Assembly: GCF_000008765.1 (NCBI RefSeq)
Contig: NC_003030.1
Span: 3,320,001 to 3,384,000 of the forward strand
DNA: 64,000 nucleotides
Direction: 5' to 3'
From: Clostridium acetobutylicum ATCC 824
GTDB lineage: Bacteria; Bacillota; Clostridia; Clostridiales; Clostridiaceae
Part shown: positions 21,919-31,730 of the stretch, piece after piece
Numbering within the stretch: position 1 is the stretch's first letter
How the letters are laid out: every line of letters starts with the position of its first letter
Made by a program: the position numbers and the translations under genes
The notes under the pieces: model-generated
Database searches by the model: none
Told to the model about the DNA's origin: nothing
The model's input: the letters and a program-made list of their open reading frames with translations, nothing else

Positions 21919-23466
21919 CTAATCTCTATTTGGTGTTGGTTTCATTGTTGGGAATAATATTACGTCTCTTATAGATGGTGAATCTGTAAGGAACATTACT
22001 AATCTATCCATTCCCATTCCCATTCCCCCTGTAGGAGGCATACCTATTTCAAGTGCATTTATGAAGTCATCATCCATCTGATATGCTTCATCGTCACCCA
22101 ATTCTCTTTCTTTAAGCTGCTGCATAAATCTATCCTTTTGTACTATAGGATCATTAAGCTCAGAATATGCATTACATATTTCTCTACCATATATAAATCC
22201 TTCAAATCTTTCGGTGTACTCTGGATTTCCTCTCTTTTTCTTTGTAAGAGGTGAAATTTCTACAGGATAATCACATACAAAAGTAGGCTGTATTAGCTTC
22301 TTTTCACCATATTCTTCAAATAAAGCGTTTAGAATGTCTCCCTTTGTACAATCTTTTAATTCCTTCTTTAACTCTAATTTCTTTTCTTTTGCAATTTCCC
22401 TTGCTTCCTCATCAGTCTTTACTGTAGAAAAATCTATTCCAGAATGTTCTTTAACTATATCCACCATAGTTACTCTTCTCCATGGAGGTGTTAAATCTAT
22501 TTCCGTTCCTTCATAAGTTATTTTTGTAGTTCCATTTACTTTTTGACATGCATATGCAACCATATTCTCCGTAATTTCCATCATATCATTATAATCAGCA
22601 TATGCTTCATATAATTCAATCATTGTAAACTCTGGATTATGTCTTACGTCTATTCCTTCATTTCTAAAGTCTTTACCTATTTCGTAAACTTTTTCAAATC
22701 CACCCACTATTAATCTTTTTAAATAAAGCTCTGTAGCTATTCTTAAATGCATATCTAAATCAAGAGCATTATGGTGTGTTGAAAACGGCCTAGCAGATGC
22801 ACCACTAGCAATAGTTGACAATACAGGTGTTTCTACTTCTAAATAATCCTTATTATCCAAGAACTCTCTTACAGCCTTTATAATTGCTGTTCTTTTCATG
22901 AATGTTTCTCTTACATCTTGATTTATAATTAGATCTACATATCTTTGTCTATACTTTAAATCTGGATCTTTAAGTCCATGAAACTTTTCAGGAAGAGGTT
23001 TTAATGATTTTGCAATAAGCTCAAGCTTAGTTACATGTAAAGTAATTTCCCCTGTCTTAGTTTTAAAAACTTTTCCCGTTATTACAACGAAATCTCCTAT
23101 ATCGAAGGTTTTAAATTCTTTTAATTTCTCTTCTCCAACATCGTCAATTTTAAGATAAAGTTGTATTTTGCCGTATCTATCATATATGTCGGAAAATCCT
23201 GCTTTACCGTGAACTCTTTTCGACATAAGTCTTCCAGCTACAGTTACAATTTTATCCTCTAGCTCATCATAATTATCAACGATTTGTTTTGATGTGTGTG
23301 TTCTTTCAACTTTATATACATCAAAAGGATCCTTTCCTCTTTCTTGTGCATCGGAAAGTTTTTGCCTTCTCTCTTTTAAAAGATCGTTCATCTTAGCTTC
23401 TTCTTTTGCTTGAAGCTTAATTGCCTTCATTTCTTCCTTTGTCAATTGCTTTTCATCATTTGACAT
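21919..23466 (-). CDS. lysS: Lysine--tRNA ligase (class II)
   Basis: A 515-residue class II LysRS. After a charged N-terminal helix (1-60) comes an OB-fold anticodon-binding domain ([18 protein letters not shown]), then motif 2 ([18 protein letters not shown]) and motif 3 ([14 protein letters not shown]). ATG lies 8 bases after GAGGTGGG. It follows greA by 15 bases in a greA-lysS operon driven by the promoter at 24026-24054 and ends in a strong terminator. Confidence 0.97.
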   Translation of the reverse strand: MSNDEKQLTKEEMKAIKLQAKEEAKMNDLLKERRQKLSDAQERGKDPFDVYKVERTHTSKQIVDNYDELEDKIVTVAGRLMSKRVHGKAGFSDIYDRYGKIQLYLKIDDVGEEKLKEFKTFDIGDFVVITGKVFKTKTGEITLHVTKLELIAKSLKPLPEKFHGLKDPDLKYRQRYVDLIINQDVRETFMKRTAIIKAVREFLDNKDYLEVETPVLSTIASGASARPFSTHHNALDLDMHLRIATELYLKRLIVGGFEKVYEIGKDFRNEGIDVRHNPEFTMIELYEAYADYNDMMEITENMVAYACQKVNGTTKITYEGTEIDLTPPWRRVTMVDIVKEHSGIDFSTVKTDEEAREIAKEKKLELKKELKDCTKGDILNALFEEYGEKKLIQPTFVCDYPVEISPLTKKKRGNPEYTERFEGFIYGREICNAYSELNDPIVQKDRFMQQLKERELGDDEAYQMDDDFINALEIGMPPTGGMGMGMDRLVMFLTDSPSIRDVILFPTMKPTPNRD

Positions 23467-23481
23467 TACTGTATCCCACCT

Positions 23482-23958
23482 CTACTTAATAGCTAATATT
23501 TTATATTTATCAACACCATCAGGCACATTAACCTCTATCTCGTCTCCTACCTTTTTACCGATAAGAGCACTGCCAACAGGTGATTCATTCGATATTTTGT
23601 TTTCTATAGGATCAGCTTCTGCAGAACCTACAATCGAAAACTCGATTTCCTCGTCAAATTGATAATCTTTAACCATTACCTTTGACCCAACACTTACAAC
23701 ATCATTTTTGAGCTCACTCTCATCAATAACGTTAGCATTCTTCAGCATATTTTCTATTTGGGCTATTCTTCCCTCTACAAATGCCTGATCATTTTTAGCT
23801 TCATCATATTCTGAATTCTCACTTAAATCACCAAAAGAAAGAGCTACCTTAATCTTCTCAGTTATTTCTTTTCTTTTTGTAGTTTTTAAATATTCTAATT
23901 CTTCCTCTAATTTTTTTACGCCTTTATAAGTAATAACATATTTTTTTTCCTGACTCAT
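23482..23958 (-). CDS. greA: Transcription elongation factor GreA
   Basis: A 158-residue factor that rescues backtracked RNA polymerase by stimulating transcript cleavage. The N-terminal coiled coil carries the acidic tip ([13 protein letters not shown]), and the C-terminal FKBP-like domain ends in the conserved [16 protein letters not shown]. The start is the ATG at 23958, preceded by GGGGAGAAAAACA; an upstream in-frame start would add 11 residues without a site. Normal length for the family. Confidence 0.96.
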   Translation of the reverse strand: MSQEKKYVITYKGVKKLEEELEYLKTTKRKEITEKIKVALSFGDLSENSEYDEAKNDQAFVEGRIAQIENMLKNANVIDESELKNDVVSVGSKVMVKDYQFDEEIEFSIVGSAEADPIENKISNESPVGSALIGKKVGDEIEVNVPDGVDKYKILAIK

Positions 23959-24025
23959 TGTTTTTCTCCCCTCTACAAAAAATTGAATCATACCCCAGAT
24001 TATTGTAACAGTATATATTGAGGTA

Positions 24026-24054
24026 ATTATAAAACAGCATTATTGCATTGTCAA
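24026..24054 (-). promoter_or_regulatory. Promoter of greA-lysS
   Basis: TTGACA (24049-24054), a 17-base spacer and TATAAT (24026-24031) on the minus strand, about 70 bases before greA. Confidence 0.8.
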
Positions 24055-24106
24055 TATATATTGTTTTATATATGTTTATTCCTGTGCATAATTTTAATTA
24101 CAATTT

Positions 24107-25072
24107 TTAAAGAAAATCTTTTCTATACTGCTCAAGAATACCAATAACCTCATCACTGCTTTCCTCTGAATTTATTAAACATTTTATATCTGTACAATTT
24201 TTTAGTGATTTTATGTACCATGCTATATTTTTTCGCATTTCACGTACTGCTTTTTTTTCACCATAATATTTTACTGCTTCTTTATAGTGAAATATACACA
24301 TATCTAATTTTTCAACTGGAGTAGGTTTTATGATTTGCGTTGAATTAATCGCAGCTTTTATCTCTCTAAATATCCATGGATTTCCCATTGCAGCTCTAGC
24401 AACCATCACACCATCACAATTAGTATATTCTAACATTCTAACAGCATCTTCTCCTGATACTATATCTCCATTTCCTATTACAGGTATACTAACTGATTTT
24501 TTGACCGCCTTTATTATATCCCAATCCGCTTTTCCTTCATACATCTGAGCTCTTGTTCTTCCATGGACTGTTATCATGTCTGCTCCTGCATCCTCTATTA
24601 CCTTAGCAAATTCTACAGCATTTATATTATCTTCATCGAAACCTTTTCTAAACTTTACGGTTACAGGTTTATTGGAAGCTTTTTTAACTGCTTTTACAAT
24701 CTCATATGCTAGCTTAGGGCTTTTCATAAGTGCAGATCCTTCACCATTTTTAACTATTTTATGAGCAGGGCATCCCATGTTTATATCTATAATGCAAATT
24801 TTATCATCTTCATTGAATTTTTCACATGCCTTTGCCATTATATCTGGTTCACTCCCAAACATTTGAACTGCAGCATACTCTTCTTCATCTGATATCTTCA
24901 TGAGTTCTTCTGTATTTTCACTTCCATAGTAAAGAGCTTTTGCACTTACCATTTCCGTATATGTAAGATCTGCTCCCATACCTTTACATATCTTTCTAAA
25001 TACTATATCTGTTACTCCTGCCATCGGTGCTAAAAACACATTTCCTTCAAAACTAAGATTACCTACCTTCAT
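24107..25072 (-). CDS. dusB: tRNA-dihydrouridine synthase B
   Basis: A 321-residue FMN-dependent TIM-barrel enzyme that reduces uridines in the tRNA D-loop. Visible motifs are LAPMAGVTD at the N-terminus, the catalytic cysteine in NMGCPAHK, TVHGRTRAQMY and VIGNGDI for FMN and phosphate binding, and VMVARAAMGNPWIF. Its ATG shares one base with the coaX stop (TAATG), so the two are translationally coupled; AAGGTGAT lies inside the coaX end. Confidence 0.94.
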   Translation of the reverse strand: MKVGNLSFEGNVFLAPMAGVTDIVFRKICKGMGADLTYTEMVSAKALYYGSENTEELMKISDEEEYAAVQMFGSEPDIMAKACEKFNEDDKICIIDINMGCPAHKIVKNGEGSALMKSPKLAYEIVKAVKKASNKPVTVKFRKGFDEDNINAVEFAKVIEDAGADMITVHGRTRAQMYEGKADWDIIKAVKKSVSIPVIGNGDIVSGEDAVRMLEYTNCDGVMVARAAMGNPWIFREIKAAINSTQIIKPTPVEKLDMCIFHYKEAVKYYGEKKAVREMRKNIAWYIKSLKNCTDIKCLINSEESSDEVIGILEQYRKDFL

Positions 25073-25860
25073 TAGATCACCTTAACTCTATTTTTTTCAT
25101 ATATTATTCTGAGCCCTTCCAAAGTTAAAAAAGGATTTATTACATCAACATTTTTAGCCTCTTCACTTATAAGTTTTGCAAGACCACCTGTCGCAACTAC
25201 AAGAGGTTCTTTTTCTCCTTCCTCCTGCAGTTCTTCCTTCATTCTTTCAACTATGTATCTTACCTGACCTATGTATCCATAAACAATTCCAGATTGTATA
25301 CTTGAAATAGTATTTTTACAAATAGCATACGCTGGTTTTATGAGCTCTACTCTTGGAAGCTTAGCTGCCTTTTCAAAAAGAGCCTCTGATGAAACTTTAA
25401 TTCCAGGGCATATTGCTCCACCAAGATAATCTCCATTTTCTCTTACTGCACAAAATGTAGTTGCTGTTCCAAAATCTATTATTATAAGAGATCTTTTATA
25501 AATTTCATGTGCTGCTACAGCATTTACAATTCTGTCGGCTCCAACTTCTTTAGGATTATCGTATTTAATATTAATTCCTGTTTTTATTCCAGGTCCAACA
25601 ACTAATGGATTTATCTTAAAGTACTTTCTTATCATATGTTCTAAAGAATACATGATATTAGGTACAACAGAGGATATTATTACTCCCTCAACTAATGTTG
25701 GATCGAGCTTATCTTGTTGAAATAAGTTCATTACTTGAATTCCATATTCGTCAGCAGATCTTAATACATCTGTTGATAGTCTCCATTCAGCTGTAAGTTT
25801 CGTATCATTGTATATTCCTAACACTATATTAGTATTGCCAACATCTAAAACTAAAATCAC
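25072..25860 (-). CDS. coaX: Type III pantothenate kinase
   Basis: CoaX phosphorylates pantothenate in the first step of coenzyme A synthesis. The ASKHA-fold motifs are LVLDVGNTN at the start, GADRIVN, and IDFGTATTF. The start is set to GTG at 25860, 10 bases after AAGGAG; a longer frame begins inside the preceding hairpin and is rejected. The product has about 262 residues, normal for the family. Coupled to dusB. Confidence 0.93.
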
Positions 25861-25880
25861 TTTTAATACACTCCTTAAAA

Positions 25881-25908
25881 ATAAGAGCAGCATAAAAGCT
25901 GCTCTCTT
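25881..25908 (-). terminator. Terminator after fhs, upstream of coaX
   Basis: An 8-bp stem (agagcagc / gctgctct) with a 6-base loop followed on the minus strand by TTATTTTTAAG. It lies directly before the coaX ribosome binding site and separates fhs from coaX. Confidence 0.6.
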
Positions 25909-25981
25909 ATTTCAAAGCACTTATATTGAAAAATTCAATAAAGTTATTTTATCAATTTCAAAATGTATGGTCAAGTAAATT

Positions 25982-27652
25982 TTAAAATAAACCTACTATA
26001 GAGCCATCTTCAAATATATCCATTTTATTTGCAGCTGGAGTCTTTGGAAGTCCTGGCATAGTCATGATATTTCCGGTTTGAACTACCACAAAACCTGCTC
26101 CATTAGATACTCTTACTTCCTTAACATTTATAGTAAAGTTAGTTGGTCTTCCTAAAAGAGCTGGATTATCAGATAAAGAATACTGTGTTTTCGCAACACA
26201 TATAGGGAGTTTATCCAAATTAAATTTCTCAATTTCTTTTATCTGTTTGTTTGCTTGAGGAGTATACTGAACTCCATCTGCTCCATATATTTCTTTAGCT
26301 ATTATATCCATTTTTTCTTTTATACTTAGCTTTTCATCATATAGATACTTAAAATTGCTCTTTTCATTTTCTAAAGTGTCTAAAACCTTATTTGCAAGAT
26401 CTGTTCCACCTTCTCCGCCTTTTTCCCAAACTTCTGTAAGCGATACCTTTACTCCCTGTTTACTACAGTATTCTTCGATGCATTTTATTTCTTCTTCACT
26501 GTCTGTTATAAATTTATTTATTGCAACAACAACAGGCACACCGTATTTCTTTATATTCTCTATTTGTTTACCTAAATTTGATAGTCCTTTTTCAAGAACC
26601 TTTGCATTTGGTTTACTTAAATCCTCCTTTAGTGCACCACCGTGATGTTTAAGTGCTCTAATTGTTGCAACTAATACAACGCAATCAGGGTTTAAGTTTC
26701 CGTACCTACATTTTATATCTAAGAATTTTTCAGCTCCTAAATCTGCACCGAAACCTGCCTCTGTAATAACATAATCTCCAAGCTTCAACGCCATCTTTGT
26801 AGCTAAGATACTGTTGCATCCATGGGCTATATTTGCAAAAGGTCCACCATGAATTATAGCTGGAGTATTCTCAAGCGTTTGAACCAAATTAGGCTTCATT
26901 GCGTCTTTCATAAGCATAGCCATAGCACCTTCAACTTTGAGATCCCTACAATATACTGGATTCCCATCCAAATCATAGGCTATTAGTATCTTTCCCATTC
27001 TCTCTTTTAAATCCATAAGATCATTTGCCAAACAAAGTATAGCCATTATTTCAGAAGCAACTGTTATCATAAAACCGTCTTCTCTTGGAAAACCATTTAC
27101 TTTTCCTCCAAGACCAACTACTATACTTCTAAGAGCTCTATCATTCATATCCATAACTCTTTTAAATACTATTCTTCTTTGGTCTATTTTCAAACTATTT
27201 CCTTGGTGAATATGGTTATCTATAGCTGCGCAGAGTAAATTGTTTGCTGAAGTTATAGCATGCATATCTCCAGTAAAATGAAGATTTATATCTTCCATTG
27301 GTACTACTTGAGCGTAACCGCCTCCAGCAGCTCCTCCTTTAATACCAAAAACAGGTCCAAGAGAAGGTTCTCTAAGTGCAATCACTGTATTCTTGTTCAT
27401 TTTGCATAGGGCTTCCCCAAGTCCCACTGTAACTGTAGATTTTCCCTCACCAGCTGGTGTAGGATTTATAGCAGTAACCAACACCAATTTACCATCTTGT
27501 TTGTTCTTGTTTTGTTTCAATACATCTAGCGATATTTTACACTTATATTTACCATATAAATCAATATCGTCTTCATTTAAACCAATCTTCTCTGCTATTT
27601 TTACTATAGGTTCCATTTTAGCTTCTTGAGCTATTTCAATATCAGTTTTCAT
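25982..27652 (-). CDS. fhs: Formate--tetrahydrofolate ligase
   Basis: A 556-residue enzyme that makes 10-formyl-tetrahydrofolate from formate, ATP and THF, feeding purine and formyl-Met synthesis and, in acetogens, the Wood-Ljungdahl route. The P-loop is [38 protein letters not shown] and the C-terminal [15 protein letters not shown] are typical. AGGGGTG precedes ATG. It is monocistronic, with terminator-like hairpins on both sides, and is inserted between ftsH and coaX. Confidence 0.97.
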   Translation of the reverse strand: MKTDIEIAQEAKMEPIVKIAEKIGLNEDDIDLYGKYKCKISLDVLKQNKNKQDGKLVLVTAINPTPAGEGKSTVTVGLGEALCKMNKNTVIALREPSLGPVFGIKGGAAGGGYAQVVPMEDINLHFTGDMHAITSANNLLCAAIDNHIHQGNSLKIDQRRIVFKRVMDMNDRALRSIVVGLGGKVNGFPREDGFMITVASEIMAILCLANDLMDLKERMGKILIAYDLDGNPVYCRDLKVEGAMAMLMKDAMKPNLVQTLENTPAIIHGGPFANIAHGCNSILATKMALKLGDYVITEAGFGADLGAEKFLDIKCRYGNLNPDCVVLVATIRALKHHGGALKEDLSKPNAKVLEKGLSNLGKQIENIKKYGVPVVVAINKFITDSEEEIKCIEEYCSKQGVKVSLTEVWEKGGEGGTDLANKVLDTLENEKSNFKYLYDEKLSIKEKMDIIAKEIYGADGVQYTPQANKQIKEIEKFNLDKLPICVAKTQYSLSDNPALLGRPTNFTINVKEVRVSNGAGFVVVQTGNIMTMPGLPKTPAANKMDIFEDGSIVGLF

Positions 27653-27741
27653 GAGTTAAATGCACCCCTTTTTATATGTAATAAACTTAAAATATAAACT
27701 ACTTATATTAACCTTTACTATTATACCATAATATAGTGAAA

Positions 27742-27827
27742 AAAATAGCGATAAGTTAAGAGAATGGTAATAAGTTTATTATTTCAATAATATTATTATC
27801 CATTCTCAAATTACTTATCGCTATTTT
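27742..27827 (-). terminator. Long hairpin after ftsH
   Basis: Complementary arms of about 40 bases with small bulges (AAAATAGCGATAAGT pairing near 27813-27827, and GAGAATGGTAATAA pairing near 27793-27807). It begins just past the ftsH stop and shields fhs from readthrough. Confidence 0.7.
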
Positions 27828-27833
27828 AGTATA

Positions 27834-29642
27834 TTAAGCATTTTCAAATATTTCTTTAAACTCATCAGCTTCTAACTTTTCTTTTTCAAGTAAAGCCTTA
27901 GCTACTGCATCAAGTTTTGACATATTATCTTTCAATAGATTCTCAGCTTTAGTATATGCTTCATCTATTAATTCCTTAACTTCATTGTCTATCTTAGCTG
28001 CAATCTCTTCACTAAAGTTTCTACTAGTTCCAAGATCCCTTCCAAGGAATACTTCGTCTTGATCCTTTCCAAAGGTTATAGTTCCAAGTTTGTCGCTCAT
28101 TCCGTATTCCATAACCATTTTTCTAGCTATACTAGTAGCTCTATCTATATCATTTTTAGCACCAGTACTAATATCTCCTATTACTAACTTCTCAGCTATT
28201 CTTCCACCAAGAAGCCCAACCATTTCATCTTTAAGTTTATTCTTAGACATGTATGAACTATCCTTTTCAGGAAGATGCATTGTATATCCACCTGCCATAC
28301 CTCTAGGAACTATGCTTATTTGATGAACTGGGTCAGAGTAAGGTAAAAGTTCCATCAATACAGCGTGACCTGCCTCATGATAAGCTGTGATCTTTCTATC
28401 CTCTTCACTTATTACCCTGCTCTTCTTTTCTGGTCCTGCAATAACTCTTGTAGTTGCTTCTTCAAGTTCTTCCATTCCAATTATAGGCTTTTTATTTCTT
28501 ACAGCCAAAAGTGCTGCTTCATTCATTAAATTCTCAAGATCTGCACCTGTAAATCCAGGTGTTCTCTTAGCTAAAACATCTAAACGTATTGAATCATCTA
28601 AATTCTTATTTTTAGAATGAACTTTAAGAATTTCTTCTCTTCCTTTAACATCTGGAGCACCAACAAGAATCTGTCTATCAAATCTACCTGGTCTCAAGAG
28701 TGCATGATCTAATATGTCAGGTCTATTGGTAGCTGCAAGTATTATTATACCTTCATTTACTCCAAAACCATCCATTTCAACAAGAAGCTGATTAAGAGTT
28801 TGTTCTCTTTCATCATGTCCTCCACCTAGTCCTGCTCCTCTTTGTCTTCCAACTGCATCTATTTCATCTATAAAAATTATGCATGGAGAATTCTTTTTTG
28901 CCTGCTCAAATAGGTCTCTTACTCTAGAAGCTCCTACACCAACAAACATTTCAACAAAGTCTGAACCTGATATACTGAAAAATGGCACACCTGCTTCACC
29001 TGAAACTGCTTTTGCTAAAAGTGTCTTACCAGTTCCAGGAGGACCAACAAGAAGAACTCCCTTAGGTATCCTAGCTCCCATTTCAATATACCTCTTAGGC
29101 TGTTTTAGAAAATCAACTATTTCTTCCAATTCTCCTTTTTCCTCATCAGCCCCCGCAACATCTTTAAAGGTGACTTTTTGCTTTAAATCATCAGGTGATG
29201 ACATTTTTGCTCTACTTTTTCCAAAGCCCATTACGCCTTTACCTGTACCACCTTGTGTTTGCTGCATGAAAAGCACTAATATTACAACCATAGCCAAAAT
29301 CATTATTATAGTTGGCATCCAACTTATCCAAACAGGTATATTGGCTGGTGCGGCATATGATTCACCTATTTCACCATTAGTAGGATGATCCGCAAGAAAT
29401 TGATTGAGTCTTTCTAAAGGCACGATAGTTTCAAAAGATGAACCATCTTTATATTTACCATCAACTGTCATCTTATCGTCTTTCATTTCAAAACTTTTTA
29501 TATTATTTCCCATATACTGCTTTTGAAATTGATCAAAGCTTACAGTATTAGTAGCCTTACCACCTTGCACTAGCATCAAAATAGTAAAAATGACCACTAA
29601 AAACACTACAATCCAGACCGTAGCACTAGAAATTTTTTTCAA
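27834..29642 (-). CDS. ftsH: ATP-dependent zinc metalloprotease FtsH
   Basis: A 602-residue membrane-anchored AAA protease that degrades damaged membrane and short-lived cytosolic proteins. Two membrane segments (8-26 and 104-126) flank an external domain; then Walker A GPPGTGKT (200-207), [11 protein letters not shown], the second region of homology ([20 protein letters not shown]) and the zinc site HEAGH (422-426). The start is TTG at 29642 after a G-rich site (GAGGGGGG) 6 bases away; the first membrane helix begins at once, so a later start is unlikely. A promoter lies at 29685-29713. Confidence 0.97.
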   Translation of the reverse strand: MKKISSATVWIVVFLVVIFTILMLVQGGKATNTVSFDQFQKQYMGNNIKSFEMKDDKMTVDGKYKDGSSFETIVPLERLNQFLADHPTNGEIGESYAAPANIPVWISWMPTIIMILAMVVILVLFMQQTQGGTGKGVMGFGKSRAKMSSPDDLKQKVTFKDVAGADEEKGELEEIVDFLKQPKRYIEMGARIPKGVLLVGPPGTGKTLLAKAVSGEAGVPFFSISGSDFVEMFVGVGASRVRDLFEQAKKNSPCIIFIDEIDAVGRQRGAGLGGGHDEREQTLNQLLVEMDGFGVNEGIIILAATNRPDILDHALLRPGRFDRQILVGAPDVKGREEILKVHSKNKNLDDSIRLDVLAKRTPGFTGADLENLMNEAALLAVRNKKPIIGMEELEEATTRVIAGPEKKSRVISEEDRKITAYHEAGHAVLMELLPYSDPVHQISIVPRGMAGGYTMHLPEKDSSYMSKNKLKDEMVGLLGGRIAEKLVIGDISTGAKNDIDRATSIARKMVMEYGMSDKLGTITFGKDQDEVFLGRDLGTSRNFSEEIAAKIDNEVKELIDEAYTKAENLLKDNMSKLDAVAKALLEKEKLEADEFKEIFENA

Positions 29643-29684
29643 TCTAGGCCCCCCTCTCTATGTATATAATTGTGTTATTTAAAG

Positions 29685-29713
29685 ATTGTATCATAACAAA
29701 AAACTGTTTACAA
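29685..29713 (-). promoter_or_regulatory. Putative ftsH promoter
   Basis: TTGTAA (29708-29713), a 17-base spacer and TACAAT (29685-29690) on the minus strand in the 87-base gap between hpt and ftsH. Confidence 0.5.
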
Positions 29714-29729
29714 TATAATATTCCATTAA

Positions 29730-30266
29730 TTATTCATATATTTCATCTTTTAGTATCCCAATATATGGGAGATTTCTGTATTTTTCTGCATAGTCAAGTC
29801 CATATCCAACTAGGAAATAATCTGGCACTATGAATCCTGTGTATTTTACATTTATTTCAACTCTTCTTCTTTCTGGTTTATTAAGTAATGTAATTATTTC
29901 TATGCTGTTTGGTTTCTTCCCTGATATATGTCCCATAAGATATTTTAGTGTTACTCCTGAGTCTATTATGTCTTCAACTATCAAGATATCTTTTCCCTCA
30001 ACATCTGAATCTAAATCTTTAAGTACCTTTACAATTCCAGATGTTGATGTGCCATTACCATAACTTGAAACTGACATGAAATCTATAGCACAAGGAATGT
30101 CAATGTATTTTACAAGGTTACCCATAAAAACAACAGAACCTTTCAAAATACCAATAAGTATAAGATCCTTTCCTTTGTAATCCTCACTTATCTTTTTGCC
30201 AAGTTCCTTAACTTTTTCGTTTATTTTCTCTTCGTCAAGCAATACTTCTTTAATGTCTTCTCTCAT
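29730..30266 (-). CDS. hpt: Hypoxanthine phosphoribosyltransferase
   Basis: A 178-residue purine salvage enzyme converting hypoxanthine or guanine plus PRPP to IMP or GMP. The PRPP-binding loop is ILIVEDIIDSGVTL, and LIGILKGSVVFM and VGYGLDYAEKYRNLPYIG are family motifs. It starts 2 bases after the tilS stop with GAGAGGAATAATA before ATG. The tilS-hpt-ftsH order is conserved across Firmicutes. Confidence 0.95.
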   Translation of the reverse strand: MREDIKEVLLDEEKINEKVKELGKKISEDYKGKDLILIGILKGSVVFMGNLVKYIDIPCAIDFMSVSSYGNGTSTSGIVKVLKDLDSDVEGKDILIVEDIIDSGVTLKYLMGHISGKKPNSIEIITLLNKPERRRVEINVKYTGFIVPDYFLVGYGLDYAEKYRNLPYIGILKDEIYE

Positions 30267-30268
30267 TA

Positions 30269-31654
30269 TTATTCCTCTCTTTCAATTTTTATTTCTAATA
30301 TTTTTTTAGTGTTGTTATCTATTTTAAATTTTTCACTTATTTTAAACCCTGTTATCCAAGCTATTTCACCACCAAAACATATGAGAGGAATCTTATTTCT
30401 TTCTTCTCTAGGTATTTTTAAATTTATAAATATATCCTTTAGTTTTTTATTATTTTTCATACCAAAAGGCATAAACTTATCTCCTTCAGATCTGTACCTT
30501 AAAGTTATATATTTTCCCGCTTTATCTGCATCAAAATATTTTACATTTTTGTTTCCCTCTAGTCTTATATCTTTTGAATTATGTATTAACCTTATTCCTA
30601 TAATTAAATTTTCCTCGTGTACAGAATTAAGTTTATCCATATGAAGATTATACTCTTTTTTACCTATGCAGCTTTCATCTTCTTTTATCCTAAGGCAAAT
30701 ATCACCATAGTTATTATATGCCCTCATATTATTGGGTAGATTTATTTGCTTTCCTGTAGTATTTTTCTGGCATCCTATAATACTGTCAATGTGTTTCTTC
30801 TCAAGATTATACTTACTATTGACTAAATAAAATACAGCTCTTCTTATAATTCTTGATAGTATTGCCGTATCATTCGAAAATGCCTCTTTACTTATTATAA
30901 CCTGTTTTTCACATTCATTACAATACAACTTATACTTTGATTTTGCAAGTTTTTCTAAATAATCATTGTCAATGGTAACAAGCTCTCCTAATCTGTTTAA
31001 AGCACCCACTATATCCTCATTAAAATTCTTCACTATATATGGTATTAAATCTAAGCGGATTTTATTTCTATTATAATCCCTCTCGAGATTAGTAGCATCT
31101 ATCCTAGGCATAAGCTTTTCATCTTCACAATACTTTTCTATGGAAGATCTTCTAATTTCAATAAGTGGTCGTATATAGTATCCATCTCTAACAGGCCTTA
31201 TTCCCTTAATTCCTTCTGTTCCTGTTCCTCTTATTATTCTCATCATTATAGTTTCAGCTTGGTCGTTTGCATTGTGTGCAATAGCTATTTTATTTGCCTT
31301 AAACCTTTCTTTAACCTCCTCAAAAAATGCATACCGAATCTCTCGTCCTGCCATTTCCGAGGATATCTTTTTTTCATGTGCTATTTTATTTACGTCTACT
31401 CTTTTCACATAAAATTGTATATCTAGTTTCTCACAAAATTTTTTCACATACTCTTCATCTTTATCTGCAGCTTCACCCCTAATACAGTGATTAACGTGTG
31501 CAGCGCAAATGGATGTATTAAATTTATCCTTAAGCTTAAATAGTATATGAAGGAGACAAATTGAATCTGGGCCTCCTGAAACTGCTACAACAATTCTATC
31601 GTTTTGTTTAATCATAGAATTTTTTTCTATGGTATTGATAACATCATTTATCAA
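30269..31654 (-). CDS. tilS: tRNA(Ile)-lysidine synthetase
   Basis: TilS converts C34 of tRNA-Ile(CAT) to lysidine so that it reads AUA and is charged with isoleucine. The PP-loop ATP site is VAVSGGPDS, and the C-terminal TilS domain (LRYRSEGDKFMPFGM...KLKDIFINLKIP) is clear. The start is set to TTG at 31654, 8 bases after GGGAG; the longer frame begins inside this site. The product has about 461 residues. A likely substrate gene is at 18038-18114. Confidence 0.94.
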   Translation of the reverse strand: MINDVINTIEKNSMIKQNDRIVVAVSGGPDSICLLHILFKLKDKFNTSICAAHVNHCIRGEAADKDEEYVKKFCEKLDIQFYVKRVDVNKIAHEKKISSEMAGREIRYAFFEEVKERFKANKIAIAHNANDQAETIMMRIIRGTGTEGIKGIRPVRDGYYIRPLIEIRRSSIEKYCEDEKLMPRIDATNLERDYNRNKIRLDLIPYIVKNFNEDIVGALNRLGELVTIDNDYLEKLAKSKYKLYCNECEKQVIISKEAFSNDTAILSRIIRRAVFYLVNSKYNLEKKHIDSIIGCQKNTTGKQINLPNNMRAYNNYGDICLRIKEDESCIGKKEYNLHMDKLNSVHEENLIIGIRLIHNSKDIRLEGNKNVKYFDADKAGKYITLRYRSEGDKFMPFGMKNNKKLKDIFINLKIPREERNKIPLICFGGEIAWITGFKISEKFKIDNNTKKILEIKIEREE

Positions 31655-31730
31655 CAAAAACACTCCCATAATATATTTATGCTTTATAATTATATCATAT
31701 TTTTACAAATACTTTACCTCAAATTAAAAA

